Origin: Diplolepis rosae
Lineage: Eukaryota > Arthropoda > Insecta > Hymenoptera > Diplolepididae
DNA length: 64,000 nucleotides
NCBI GenBank assembly: GCA_030998225.1
Contig: JAPYXD010000704.1
Location: 15,905,501 to 15,969,500 of the forward strand
Reading direction: 5' to 3'
Part shown: piece by piece, positions 42,009 to 57,000 of the stretch
How positions within the stretch are numbered: the stretch's first letter is position 1
Layout of the letters: each line of letters opens with the position of its first letter
Translations under genes and position numbers: made by a program
The notes under the pieces: model-generated
Told to the model about the DNA's origin: nothing
Databases searched by the model: none
The model's input: only the letters and a program-made list of their open reading frames with translations

Positions 42009-45000
42009 TTAAGTTTCACGCTCCTTTTTTACTTTGAGACCAGTGCTTGCTGTATCCTCGCCCAAAATAGTCGCAATCTCACCCTGCATAAAAGCCCATG
42101 GCACTTGACTGTTCGCCAGTGGACATTTTTCACCACTCGGACAATAAACCTGTAAAACAAAATTCTTTTAGTTTTTGATTTTTGTATTTAATAATTGTAA
42201 TTTCTAATACAAATTTTCATGAAATTATCTTAACTCTCTGTTTTTCGCATAAAATTTAGTAAATTTGGTAAAGTCAGTAAAGTGACAGCTCATCCCACAA
42301 TTTTAAAAAATGATCACTTGCCAGAAAACCGAAAAATAAAAAATATTTTTGAGCGCAACCAACCGAGGGTTGAATTTTTGTTAAAGTCAAACTTTCAATC
42401 TTTTATATAAAATGCCCTACCTTTCAAAATTTATGAAAGTTAAAATATTCCGAATTCAACAAATTTTATAAATACTTTTACAAAAATTAAGAGAACAGGA
42501 ATTCGCAAATAAATATTGTCTTCGATAAAGAAATTTTGATAAAAATTTATGAGTAGAATATAATTAAAGAGCCTCGAACTTAACTACGGACTTTAAAAAT
42601 AGAAACGAATATTTTGAAATAAAAACAATATTGTCAATATTACCTCTGAGCCAGCACCCTGCCTCTTTATACTGTCTCGGCTGCAGGGGAAGCAGAATTT
42701 ATGGTGCGGAACACTCGGACATTGAACAAAGTGTGTATCTTCTAAACGTTCCTGGCACAATGTGCATTTTAGTGTTGGTGCTGAAACTGGCTCGGCTCCT
42801 GCTGCTTGAGCCACCGCACCTTCTGATGACGTCGTCACTGTCGTGGATGACACGTGTCGAGAGCCACTTGACCTCCTACCCGACGATCCTATAAAAAAAA
42901 AAATATTTTAATTATACAAGTTCTAAGTACTTAGATTAAAAATTTTTCTCTCATGTAATCGTTCGAATAACCAAATTTCTTTTTTTTTTAAATTTTAAAA
43001 TTTTTGAACTTGAGGCAGATGACATTAAATTTTTCTGCAATTTAATCCAATCTAAAAGATGATCCTTATTCGATAGATCTGTAAATTAAAATTAAATATT
43101 TTCTCAACAAATTTCAGACCTTTAGGGAGTTTTATAAATTAATTTTTGCCGGGAATTCTCGTATTGAACTATTTGTAACTTGTATTCTATGAGTTGCTGG
43201 TTTATAAGAATAGAATTTTTGGCAGAACGATTACATTGATTTGTAAGATTTTTAGAAAGTGATATGATACCTTTTCTCCTCTTTTTAAATATATACACAC
43301 CTGAACCATTCGGGCTGTGTTGTGAGCCTCTCGAAGCACTGCGTTGTTGAGCATTTACTGCTGTTGTTGGTGGGCTCCTGCTGGTGGGACTTGTATTATT
43401 TGGTGGTTGCGGCACTGGCTCAGGAGATGTGAGATTATCTGTGACTGACATCAGGGCGGCCATTGGGGACGGACCGCTTGTGGTTCCCTGAAAAATCAAA
43501 TAAATTATTTTTTACTATTTCATTTTCTGTCCTGATAATTTTTATTTTACTAGCGATTCTTTCTCAAACATTTCATGAATCTTCATCATTTTGGACCCAA
43601 TTATTTAATTATAAATCAGAATTATGATCTATAGGCGACGGAAATTAAGGTAGTTGTACCAAAAATCAGGTCTCTGGAAAAAAAAAAAATTTCTAAAATT
43701 TGTTGACGATATATTATCAGTGGCATTATTTGCAATTATTTGTAATTTAAAAAAAGGTAAAACTTACGAAAAATAATTATTTCGATAATCTTTTTTGTAA
43801 TAGAATTTTTCCTACCAATTCATTAAAAATGATTGTATTTTCATGAATCATGGCTTATTCTTCCAAGTCTTAAAATCATAGTAAAACTTTTTTTTCCAGA
43901 GACCTGATTTTTGGCACAATTATCTTAATAGTCATGGAAATAAAAATATAAAAGGACGAAAGAAAGAAAAATAAGGAGAGGCTTTTTGGAGATCACCTTC
44001 TCTCTAAATCTGAGTCAGTGATTTGACTTTTCACTGATTCAACAGCGGAAATAATATTTTTTTTACTGTTAAATCAGTTAATTTTCACTGAAGTAATCAG
44101 TGAAATTTGACTGATTCACAGTAACCACGTTTTAGCTATTTGAATCGGTCAAATTTCACTAATAATCAGTAAATTTTAACTGATTCAGATTTAGAGAGTT
44201 CTTATTCGTTCTTTCATCCTTTTTTGTTGGGTTCTTATGATTGTTGAAAAAGAGAGAAAGCTTGCAGGTCTTAATTTTGGTTCAAAATTGAGAATTCGAA
44301 TTGTTTCGAGTTTCTTGAATTTTTAAATTAATAAGAATAAATATTTTCAGACAATGAGAGAATCGAAATAATAAAAATTAGAAAATTAATAAATTAACGA
44401 AATGGAATCTTAAAGAATAATAAATTAGATTGACATTCAATTTTCAATGGTCAATTATCAACTTTTACAGCTATTAATCTTGACATTATTTCACAACCAC
44501 CCAATATTAAACATCCCAGTTTTGAATTGCATCTGATACTTCAATTCGAACAAAAAGAACTTGAACTCAGCATACAAGACTAATTAAATCCGTTTTAAGA
44601 ATACGTACTAACCTGATGATGATTGGCTTGTTGGTTTTCTCCTGTGCTTTCTTGCGGAGGTGGAGGGGGTGGGGGAGGACTTGTTCTTGGACGTAAAGGA
44701 GATGCTCCTCCATTTGTTGCCACATTTGTAGGAGCCAATGGAATTGATGGTCCAACATAGCCTCCTAAAAAAAGAAAAACAATTAAATTTACACTTTGCA
44801 TTATCAAACACTTTAATAAATTAAAGATAAAACTTATAATGACTAATATTTTAGATGTGCCCAATGTAAGAATTAATTAAGGATCTAATTGCCAATCCTG
44901 CATTTTAATATCACATTTCTGTCATTTTGTGTGAATACACTTATTATTTTTAAGACTTAATCACCATACTGAGTAATTTTCTATGCACGACATAATAATC

Positions 45001-48000
45001 ATTGTTTACATTCAAATTGAATAAAATATATCAATCTCATCCTATAAAAAATAATTTTTCAGTTTTAATTCTTCTACGCCATAAAGTTTTGAATACTCAT
45101 TAAAATACTCTCTGAATCTGAATCAGTCAAATCTTCACTGATTGAATCAGTGATTTGCTTTTCCACTGATTTATCAGTGATAACATACTTTTCACTGTTA
45201 AATCAGTTACATTTAACTGATTGAAGCAGTGAAAAATAATCGTTTCACTAATTAACCAGTCAATTTTACTGAATCAATCAATGAAATTTGACTAATTAAC
45301 AGTAACCTCTTTTTAACTATTTGAATCAGTCAAATTTCACTGATAATCAGTAGATTTTGACTGATTCTGTTTTAGAGTAATTATTTTTTTTCTTAATAAA
45401 AATAAACACATTCTATAAATATTGAAAATTTTATGAACCATTTATTTATGTAGAATATCCTGGAAAAATCTGCAAAAATGAAAATGCTAGACCTGGAAAA
45501 GCTGGAAAAGTCAGGGAATTTTTGTATCCGAAAATGATAGCATCCCTGATAAAATATATTCTCATTGATGCAACTAAAAATGTCACAATTTGATTTGCCG
45601 ATTGATGATGGAAATGTCAAAATTAACATTACTGGTAGTTTATCTACGTAGATCGGATGCAATATCGTGACGTCATAGTTGGATGTCGACGAGTAACACA
45701 AACGATGATTTCCTAATGGCTCATTCTTGTTGCAACATTTGTCACCTGCACACACTTTAATGCATGACAGGTCTTCGCAGTATACTTGAGTATCTAAGTG
45801 ACGTAATCCGGGAACATCACATCGTTACGGTTTCAAACACGTGGCTGTCTGGAATAACCGTTGTCTTTTTTAGCAGCTGACGAGCTGCATTAAACTTGAT
45901 ATCAAGTGATTTTCTGACGCATTAGCATGACGCCACGTGAAACTACTTGACAAGAATGGGTGAAAAAGAAACGAATTAGATATGAAAATAATATATGCTG
46001 TGGCAAGATATGAATCAAATTCTAGACTTTAGAGTCTAAACTTTCATTCATATTATGTTCACTGACATTCATGAGAGTGAATCGAGTGAAGAAAATTAGC
46101 TGACTCAGAATCCCTAGCAAAAGTATCGGATTGAAATTCATTCTGAGCGAATTAGAGGTATTCCGATCCATTCCGGAATCTTCCGGAAATTTGATTGAAA
46201 ATGCGGTTTTGAAACTCGGATGGATTTTTGACAGTTTTTCATCAAACAAGATGCAAAACGTTTTTCGGATTGGTTCGGAATGATTCGTATTGGCTCGAAA
46301 ACAGATTCCGGAATGGCTCAGAATATCTCTGGTTCGACAATGTTCTTTTATAATTCATATGGAAATATTCCTGTTAAAAATTTCGGATTGGTTCGGAAAC
46401 AGTTTGCGGAATAGCTCTGATTCGCTTGGAAACAATCCAAAAGAAATTTTGAATCATATTAGATGCAAATCGGGTAAAATTAAATCCGATTCATTCCGGT
46501 TCAATCCGAACGAATGCGAGCTCGGATTGATCCAAAACGAATTTTCTATCCGAATCATTCTGAACTCGACATCATTCGGATTGAAGTCTCAAATTGAACC
46601 TGATTGATTTTTATCCTATTTGCATCGAACCAGAGTCGAATCCGAGCCCAGATTGATGCCTCGGATTAAAGCGGATTGATTTTTGACAGTTATTCAAGCG
46701 AAGCAAGATGCAAAACGTTTTTCGGATTGCTTCAAAATGACTCAGAACCGGTTTCGGATCAGGCATACGAGCTCGGATTGGATTTTTTGACCACTTTTCA
46801 TCAAACGAGATACAAAATAATTTTCGGATTGGTACGGAATGACTCATAATAGCTCTGGTTCGCTCGTCAATAAATTTCAGAATCCGACACTTTCATATCA
46901 GGGATGTTCAAGATTTCCGACAACGTCCATCAAAAGTCTACATGGAAAAATTCCTGGTGAAAGTTTCGGATTGAAATTAATTCAAACGAATCAGAGAAGT
47001 ATTCCGATCCATTCTTGAAATCTTCCTTGAAAATCTGATTAAAAAAACCGGTTTTGATCAATCCGAGTTAGTGATTGATTTTTGACAGTTTTTCATCAAA
47101 CGAGATACAAAACAATTTTCGGATTGGTTCGGAAACAGTTTGCGGAATAGCTCTGATTCGCTTGGAAACAATCCAAAAGAAATTTTGAATCATATTAGAT
47201 GCAAATCGGGTAAAATTAAATCCGATTCATTCCGGTTCAATCCGAACGAATGCGAGCTCGGATTGATCCAAAACGAATTTTCTATCCGAATCATTCTGAA
47301 CTCGACATCATTCGGATTGAAGTCTCAAATTGAACCTGATTGAGTTTTAACCTACTTGCATTGAATTAGAATCGAAAATTATTTCGGATTGGTTCGAAAA
47401 TAGATTTTGGAGTGGCTCGGATTCAGTACCAAACTTTTTGTTTACATTAGCTAGATCTCAATTTTTTAACATTACTTATAGTTTTCAAATATCATTGTGC
47501 TATAATTCATTGTGTTATCACGTCAAAGAATCTTTTAGGCCTGATTTCTCCACTGCTCATTAAAAACTTGTTTTGCTGATAAACGCGAATCTCCATTGTG
47601 TTGAGTTTGTATAAACTCTAATTTGTTCAAACCGTATGTCCAAATAATTACAACTTTTATGTACTGATATATAAAATTATATGGCGATTTCCCTGGCGAA
47701 ATTTTCGGAACGGAATTCAATCCGAGCGAATCCAAGCCATTCCGAAATCTTCCTAAACTAATTCGTTTCATCCAATTCAATCCAAAACAAGTTTTCAATT
47801 CTAATCAAACCAAATTAATCCAATTTCGTGTTGATATGAACCAAATTTCTAATCCGAATTAGTCCGAATGAATCCGAGATCGGAATGTTTCGGATCGAAA
47901 ATTTGTTCCTGATTCATTCGGATTAATTTTAAACTAATTTGCATCAAACTGGATTTGAAATTGCTTCGATTCGTTCGAATTAAATTCCAATTCGCAAATT

Positions 48001-51000
48001 TCGCCAGGATAATGACGTTTCGTGTTCTGATACCAGTAAATAATGTAACTTAAAGAAAAAATGGAAAGCACACACGCAAAGCTATACTTGAATTCCATCG
48101 TTCTATGTATGGAAGGTGCACATATACAAGCGAGTTTATCTATACCAGAAAACCAGTAGAAACATTCCGAGATATATAGACTTTAAAGAGCCCACGACCA
48201 TCAAAGAGACATGTGACTGGTACTTTTCCGTGACGGCTTTGATATAACACACAAGGAATGACTACATAAGAAGCTTGTAGTGTAGCTAAAACGAGTCACC
48301 TAAGAAATTGCCTCTATGAAAAAAATTATGCATTATAGGAATTGCAATATGAGACTAAAGTTTGGGTTTACAAAAACAAATTGTAAATGTAAAATACGTT
48401 GTTAAAAATAAAGATCACAGGAGAAATTGTTTTGAATTAAAGAAGATCGAACCATTACCCTAGCAATGTGCCATTGAAATGTTCAATTTGAAACTTTCTC
48501 TTGAAAAGTTTAAAAATGTGAAATTCTTGATCGACGAAATTTCTGACGAAATTTTTGAACTTATCTAACCATTTCTCGTTTTCAATAAAAAATCAACATC
48601 AGTTACAAGCATCTTCGTAAAAAAAAGAATGAAATAATTAATAAAATATAAATAATTCTTATAAGAAATAATCATAAAAAGTTAAGTTATAAATTTCAAA
48701 ATTTTGTCGCTTTTTTCAGTATGATTACAGTTTTAATGTTGAAAAGGATATTTTGAATGTGAAATATGCACTTTAAATTTATAACTGTTATAAAAAGATC
48801 TGAAAACGTTGAGGTTTCAAAAAGTATAAGTTTCTGGAATGGCAAAATGGTTCATTACTCATTGAGATAACCTCAAACTGAATAAAGTTTTTTTAGAAAC
48901 CAGAAAAAATAGAACAAAAGATAATTTGAATTCTAGTTGAAAAAGGTAGCAAATCGAAAACAAAATTTTAATCCGAATTCATCTCAGTCATTCCGACCTT
49001 GGACTCATTCGGATAGATTTGGATTGAAAATTTGGTTCAGATGAACCCGACCTCAGATTCATTCAATCGGATTCGGATTGAAAACTTCATTTTCACTTAT
49101 TGAATCAGTGATTTGCCTTTTTTACTGACTCATCTGTGAAAACAATATTTTTCACTGTTAAATCAGTTAATTTTCACTGATTAATCATTGAAAACAATAT
49201 TTTCCATTGTTAAATCAGTTACTTTTCACTGAAGTAATCTGTGAAATTTGACTGATTCACAGTGACTTCTTTTTAACTATTTGAATCATTCAAATTTCAC
49301 TGATAATAAGTAGATTTTAACTGATTCCGATTTAGAGAATGAAAAAGCGCCATATTTGATATGTAATTTTCTTCGTTTTATACATTTTAAAAGTATATTA
49401 GGTTCAAAAAGTATTATACGTGTAAAACCTCGAGTGACACGTCATAACCCATCTCTGACTAAAATAGATCGCCGTTTTTGGATTCTAAGATTAAATCACC
49501 AGCTTTTACTCAACAGTAAAAAAAATCTCGTGAGTGTTTCTAGATTTCTAGAATATTGTGATTATAATAAGGCATAAAACATTGAGTACAGGTTGAGTCG
49601 TTTGCAATGGCTTAGTCATCAGTGTCGCCGCGTAGAGTATAATGGCCTTGTTTCGAAAGTACGACCTCCGCCATAATACGTACACGTATCACGTCTGTGT
49701 ACAACTCGTCTTGATGACGTAGAGCATCGAGTCTATATGTACGTATACGTATAAATTAAGCATATGGTCGTCGAGTGTCTCCATCGTTGCAAAATTCAAA
49801 GTGGCATTCTTCTCACTAAATTTAAATTACACAAAATTAACTAATTTAGAGGAAAATTTACTAACGCTTTCAATTCGTACACTCTCAATCAGTAAAAATT
49901 TTTACTCTTAATTAGTGAAAAGTGAGCTATAAATTCAATTTAATGAACAATTTTACCAACTATTAGTCATTTTTCCACTAATTACTTTTCAAAAACTTTT
50001 CTAAATTTAAATCAGTCAAATTTTCACTGATTGAATCAGTGATTCGCTGTTTTTACTGATTTATCAGCGAAAAAAATATTTTTCACTCTCAAATCAATTA
50101 ATTTTAACTGAATTAATCAGTAAAAAATATTCTTCACTGTTAAATCAGTAAATTTTCACCAAAGTAATCAGTGAAATTATACTGATTCACAGTAGACTCT
50201 TTTTACCTATTTGAATCAGTCAAATTTCACTGATAATCAGTAGATTTTGACTCAGGTTTAGAGAGTACTAATGAAAATAGTGAAAAATGTCTAATATTTA
50301 GTAAAAATTGTCAATAAAGTGAATTAGTGGCTCAATTTTACGAATTTTAATTCAGAGAGTAGTTAAATTTTACTATGAATTAGTTGAATTCACTTTTTAA
50401 TTAGTTAAATCTGACTAAAAAATAATCTGCGAACTGGCAGTAGATGAAATTTTGCAACCGATTATAATAAACTGGATTGGATATCCATTGTAAAGCGCCT
50501 GTTTAATCTAAACTGAGCGAAAAAAATAAAGAAAAAATATTAATGTCTTAATGGAATTTTACGAGCATACATGTTTTGCGCGCTGAGAAACAATACTACT
50601 AAATCAATAATACTTGTGCTATTAACAGCCCATGGATACATATATTCTATAAAAGCAACGAGGTTGAATTTGGTTTACATTGTTGAACATCTATTTCATA
50701 ACTAATGATATTAATTCGGTGGCATATGTATTCCCAAGCTACTGCCATATAGTACTAATGCAATTAATCCATTACTAGTATTTCTTTCTTGAATAATTAG
50801 CAAAATTAATTATTTTAATTTGCTTTAGATGGCTTTTTTTTAGACTTAACCATGTTTTGAGTAGTCACATTAACAAAAATTATATTTCTTTTATTATTTA
50901 ATTCATCACCGTTATAGGAGGAATCTAACTCAGTAAACTCGATTATCAAAGCTGTAAATTTTCTTTGTACTAGGAATATAGATGATATGAAGTCATTACT

Positions 51001-54000
51001 CAATTGGACCACGTGGTCAAATTTATATTTATACTTTGGTTTATTTAAGTAAACATTTTTTAAAAGAGGTTCTTTACAGAAAGTAAAAATGGAAGAGTTA
51101 TTGTCAATTGTAGTTAAAGGGATATTCTACTCTCTAACTCTGAATCAGTCAAATTTTCACTGATTGAATCAGTAATTTGCCTTTTCACTGTTAATTCAGT
51201 TGATTTCCACTGAAGTAATCGGTGAAATTTGACTGATTTACAGTAAGCTCTTTTTAGCTATTTGAATCAGTTAAATTTCACTGATAATCGATAGATTTTG
51301 ACTGATTCAGATTTAGAGAGTACTGTGAAATTTAAAAAAAATCGAATTTTTCTATTGCCTGAAATAAAAAATTTGTAAATTAATAAATTTCTATATATTA
51401 TTGATCTTATAGTAAAACGTCTGCTATACCGAATAGTAAAGTCTCACACAGTTCATTTGAAATTTAGTATTTTACTGTGAAAAATTCTCACTATTACACG
51501 TTGTTCCTTTAATTAAAATGTAGATTAGTAACAACTGAATATGAAAAAATGCATCTTGAATATACAGTGTTTTTAAAGATCTTTTTTCTTTTGAGCGTTT
51601 TGAAAAGAACATTGTTGATAATAAGGCTACCGACTTAAACAAGTTTTTTTTATCTATAATGCTTGAAGGCTTGTGTATACTAAAGACTAAAATTGACGTA
51701 TTTTAAATGAAGTTCGTTGACACAGTTTCTTTATTTGCGTAATCTGATGTAATACAAGTCAGCTTTCTACATTTTAAATTTAGATCCAGCTAACTCTATT
51801 TTTCTAAATGTATACTCTATTACACAGAACTGTATACGTATCCAGGATAGATTTTGGTGCATTCAGTTTTCAACCCAATGCTAACATTGTCTCTAGATTT
51901 AAAAAAAAAAAAACGTAAAATTTAATAGAAAATTTAACCATAAAGGATACATAAACATGTCAACAACAAAAATAAATCAATAATAAACATAATATTCGAT
52001 ATTGTTGATGCTATTAGTTGGCTTTAGGGTCCAGAAAAAATGTAACTCAAGGTTTCATGTTTTCAAACGTTTCGACTCAGATCGGAGTCCTCATCAGTGA
52101 GAATTTATTTCTATCAAAAATACAAAGGAAGAAACTTAAAAAAAAAAATTTTTCGTGTGACCGATGAACACTGTGGTAAAAATGATGTAAAAGAGTTGTG
52201 AGTCTAAAACTTTACCATAGGTTTAAGTAGTTGAATTTGTAAAAAATGTACAAAAAAATTTTTTTCTATAAGAATGCTTTATTCTTGCACAGTTTTCACT
52301 TTTTTTGCAAATTTTAGTTACATAGACCAGTTTTATAGTGTCATATGTATAATTCATTTATTTTGTTTTATCACAATGTTTATCCGCCACATGTACAGTT
52401 CTTCAATGATTTCCCCCTAGTATTTAAAAAAAAAAAAAAAAAAATTTGGTTTGTACAGTTTGATTTTTTTGCAAATTTAGGTATTTAGACCAATTTTATA
52501 GTGTAACTTTCGCAATTGTTTTATATCATTTCTTACCACAATGTTCATCGGTCACACGAAAATTTTTTTTTTTTAAGTTTCTTCCTTTGTATTTTTTATA
52601 GAAATAAAGTCTAACTTATGAGGACTCCAATCTGAGTCGAAACGTTTGAAAACATGAAACCTTGAGTTACATTTTTTCTGGACCCTAAAGACAACTAAGA
52701 ACATTAACAATATCGAATATTATTAAAACTAAAGGGTCGATACAAGCCCTAATCATTAATAAACATAATAATTTTTCGGCAATCGAAAGACCCGGGTTCG
52801 AATCCCGGCACAGTCGAAAGCGTTTTTTTTCACAGAAAGATTGTAAATTATTTGAAAATAATCATAAGACAGACACAGAAAAAAAATTTCGTAAAATTTA
52901 CAGAAAGTTTAGTAGATTTTACTGGAAGATGGTTGAAAAATGTACAGAAAAATCTGTTGATTGAACCGAAAATTTGTCACGAACAGAATATTTTAAAGTG
53001 TCGGCTTTGAGTAATCATTTCAAATAATAGCAGAGGGATGATTATTTTTTCACTACAACTCTTCATGATCCATGTTTATTTCCAGATGCCAATCTTTGCC
53101 AGCGCCTATCTATTTTTGCCAGAAACGCGTAGGTACAAGATGTATCTTTGAGGCGGAAATAGTAGTTTCGAAAATAAAAAAGCAAGGGGTGTAGAGGGAT
53201 AGAAAGGCAATTAAACACGTGTCCGACGTTTTATTTTCTTCGAAAATTTTGAACTTTCTCCAATCCTAAAAATCTTTTCAAAATAACTAAACACTCTAGC
53301 TTCAAAATGCAGTTAAAATTCTGAACAAAACTCTTTCTTTATAAATTCAAATAAATAATTACAGGACCCTTTATAAATCATTATCAATTTCCCAAAAATT
53401 TCACACCTCAACCTAACGGTATTTTATCATTTCATTGGCCATAAATCAAAATAAACTATTAGCCTTACTCCATTAGCTATAATTCGTAAACTAATCCTAA
53501 AAGGAAAGAAATTCCTTAACCCGACTGAAATTTATTACTATATTGAGAAATAGAATTTGGTGATTTACAATCTACAATCATTGTAATCAGAAAGTTTGGA
53601 TTTTGCCTTTAAGTAGTTAAGAAAGTTATATGGGTTTAGGAAACCTTCCCAGGGGCGAATTTACACAAGGTCAACATGGGCACCTGCCCAGGGCGGCAAA
53701 AATGAGGGTTTATAAATTTTCAATACTTAAAAACCAAAAAATCTAGATCTCTTATACTATGAATCTTATTAAAACGTAATCACTGTTCTTATTTTTAAAA
53801 ACTCACGCCCTGAAAATATTTGTTGAAGTAATAGAGGGGAGGGGCGGTTATTCTAATTTGCCGAGGGCGCCCTCGTTAGTAAATTCGACCCTGATCCTTC
53901 CCTATACATTTCCACAAGAATAATCTTATCCGAGGATTACCAAGCAAGTGGACTTTTACAATTTTTGGTGTAAATAAAATAAATGAGAAAAAAACCATAT

Positions 54001-57000
54001 CAGGATATAACCCTATGAAAAAAACTACTAAAGTTATTAAGCTAAATGATTTTAAAAAACTGTTTAGTCCTTGGAGAATTACCTTTTTCTATAATACTGC
54101 CCTACTAATATACCTGCGTACCCCATAACCTAACTGTCCTAACTGTAATTAAAGCCCCAATGGAATTCATTGACAACTCTCTCAAGGGCTGTAAGCGTAA
54201 CGTAACTTTATAATCATTTCAGTCACGAACCAGACATACCTGAGTCAGGTATTTAACTAGAAAAATATTTAAAGTTGTTCCAAGGTCGGAAGAAAGGAAG
54301 GTGAAATGCATTTTTCTAATCTAAACATCAGATACACGACTATTTCTACTTGTTTACAAATTCCTTTCTCAACTAACATAAATATACATGTTGACTTGAA
54401 AAAAGATTTGGTTGAGTTAACAAAATTGTTGTTGGTTTCATTTTAGAATAAATTTAGATAAATTTCTGGTTGATTCTAATAATTATTTTTTCAAATAATT
54501 TTGTTGATTTAACTAAAAGAAATTTTTTTGGTAAATTAAGGGGAGGTTCTCTTTTTTTCAAAAAATTGATTTTTTTTTATCAAATGAAAGGTATGAATGC
54601 CTAGAATATTTGTGCAAAAGGATTTTTCGATCCGCAGCATATTTATCTTATTAAAGCATACTCGAGTATCCAGTGATGATGGTTCTCTTGGAACGTGTAT
54701 GTGAGACTTACAATTTTAAACGCGTTTATCTCGAAATCCTTTTTCTTTATCCTAACGTCAAGCATAACTCATGATCTACTGATCCGATTTACTTCATCTA
54801 AAATGTTCCTGGAAGAGTATGATTTTTTGTATGACTTATACCTAAAATAAACATAAGCAATTGTTAAATAATAGTCGTTTGATAAGAAAAAACTTTAATA
54901 AAAAGAGGGTAAAATCGAACTTTTTCTTTGATTAGGCATGAATTAGATAATTTTTAATGAACATTCTTTAGAAATAGGTATAAGTCATAGGGAATTTTAT
55001 AAACTTGACTATAAAAAACAAATTTTTGATTTCAGTTCACTACAAGTGGCTACAACCTTGACGTTATCGAACAACGTCTCGCTTTCAAAGGATGACAAGA
55101 CCCGCCATTTTGGGGCCACCATATTAGATTTTGTCATATAGTATATTACATTACAAGGGGCGAAACAGAGCGATTGCATGAGTGTGAAGTTTGCTCTGCC
55201 CGAGTGAAACGAGGGCTGCAATCACACGAAATGCTTTCGCTGTGTTTTGTTTCGAGTAATGTATACTATTTTTCATAGCAACTCTTTTGAGAATCTGATT
55301 GGCTGTAACTGTGGAGCGGGTTGAAACAGCGACTTTCAACCCTAGGGTTGAAAATCGTAGTTTCAACCCGCTCTACAGGTACCGAAAATCGGATTTTCAA
55401 AGGAGGCGCTGTGAAAAAGAATTTTCTTTTGTATTTTAAAAAGATGGCTTAATAAACCATCATAACCTTTTGTTCGTATGTCTTTTCATTATCCGACAGT
55501 AAATTGTCAAATTCCGCTTCATTTTTGGCTAAAAAGAGGAGAACCTCCCCTTAAACTGAATAAAAGAGAAAAATTTGGTAGAATCAAACAAGCATTTTTA
55601 GCCAAAAATTTGTGTTGATTTAACTTGAACATTTTTCTGTGTGCATATTCAGAAAATAATTTAATATAACCAGACCATTTTGTTAAATAAACTAAGATTT
55701 TCGATACAGCTGAACAAAGTTTGGTTAAATTAACTCAAATTTAGCTTGATCAATTGAAATATTTATTTAACTAAATCCAATATAAATAAACCATTTTTGG
55801 TTTCAAAAAACAAATTCTCTGGCTGATTCAATCAAAAATCTGACCAATCAACTCCAACTTAAGGGCATGTAATACTTGTGATATTAGTAAATTTTATTGA
55901 TTTTAGGTTTCTACATATTTGTGTCTATAGTACATGAAATTATCTTTTAAAAATATGGGAAATAATAGAGAACATAAAAACGAACGTAGATAGACTACTT
56001 TTCATTTTCGAAATTTAAAAAAAGTTCAATTTTAACAAAATATATAGAAATTTTTTTTTTTTTGTCAAAATCAAAAATAGTTTATCTACGACTATTTCTA
56101 TATTCTTTACCATTTCCTAAATTTTGAAAACAAAATTTTATATACTCTGGACACAAAGATGTAGAAACTAGATCAAATTATTAACATGAAAAAAAAAAAC
56201 GGTAAAAAAATCGATCCAACCTAATGTTATTTAATCTGAGGCAACAATCCGAATGAGTCCGAACCAATCTGAAACCAAGTTTTCAATTCGAGTTCGGATT
56301 GATTCAAACCAAATTTTCAATTAAAATTAATCCGAACCATTCCGACCTCGGATTGATTCTGATTGAAAATTCGGTTTGGATCAATTCGGATTGATCTGGA
56401 TTGAAAACTTGGTTTCAGATTGGTTCTGAATCATTCGGATTGTTGCCTCGGATTATCGGATTAGGTCGGACCGATTTTTTACCATTTTTTCATCAAACGA
56501 GTTATAAAACGTTTTTCGGATTCGTTTGGAATGATTTGCATTGGCTCGGATACAGATATCGGAATGAATCGGAATAATTCTGATTGGCTCGGAATGAATT
56601 CCTATCCGATACTTTCGCCAAGGCGGATCACGTGACTAAGTTATACATTTATTCGTTCATGTAAGATAGCTTTTTTAAGTTACAAAGTATCTTTCTGAAA
56701 ATTTTAGTAAAATTTTTGAAAATAACTTGCAAACTTATCGTTTATTACAGTTGACTGTAAAATTTCTTGCAAAATTTTTACTCAAGCGAAGTTTACAGAC
56801 GTTCTTTATCGTTTTCTCTTGTATTATTCAAATTTTCAGGAAGACATTTTGTAAAATAAAAAATTTGTCTTACACGAACTTTTACAGGAATTTGGTCACG
56901 TGATCTGATTGATCCATGGCCCGAACTTTGAATTAACCAAATATAATACAAATCTTTAGACCTTGTCATCGGATTTGTCAATGAACCAATAGGCTAATCA

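Noticed and set aside
41555..42037. 160-codon plus-strand frame
   Set aside because: It overlaps the last IRF2BP exon and its probable 3' UTR in antisense, with no splice signals or recognised domain.
46290..47343. Open frames of 67-105 codons in the TCGGATT repeats
   Set aside because: They come from stop-poor repeat words; the 67-codon frame appears twice only because of the 245-bp duplication.
52789..52812. Complete tRNA gene
   Set aside because: Only the T-arm is present; no D-arm, anticodon stem or acceptor 5' strand is found upstream.
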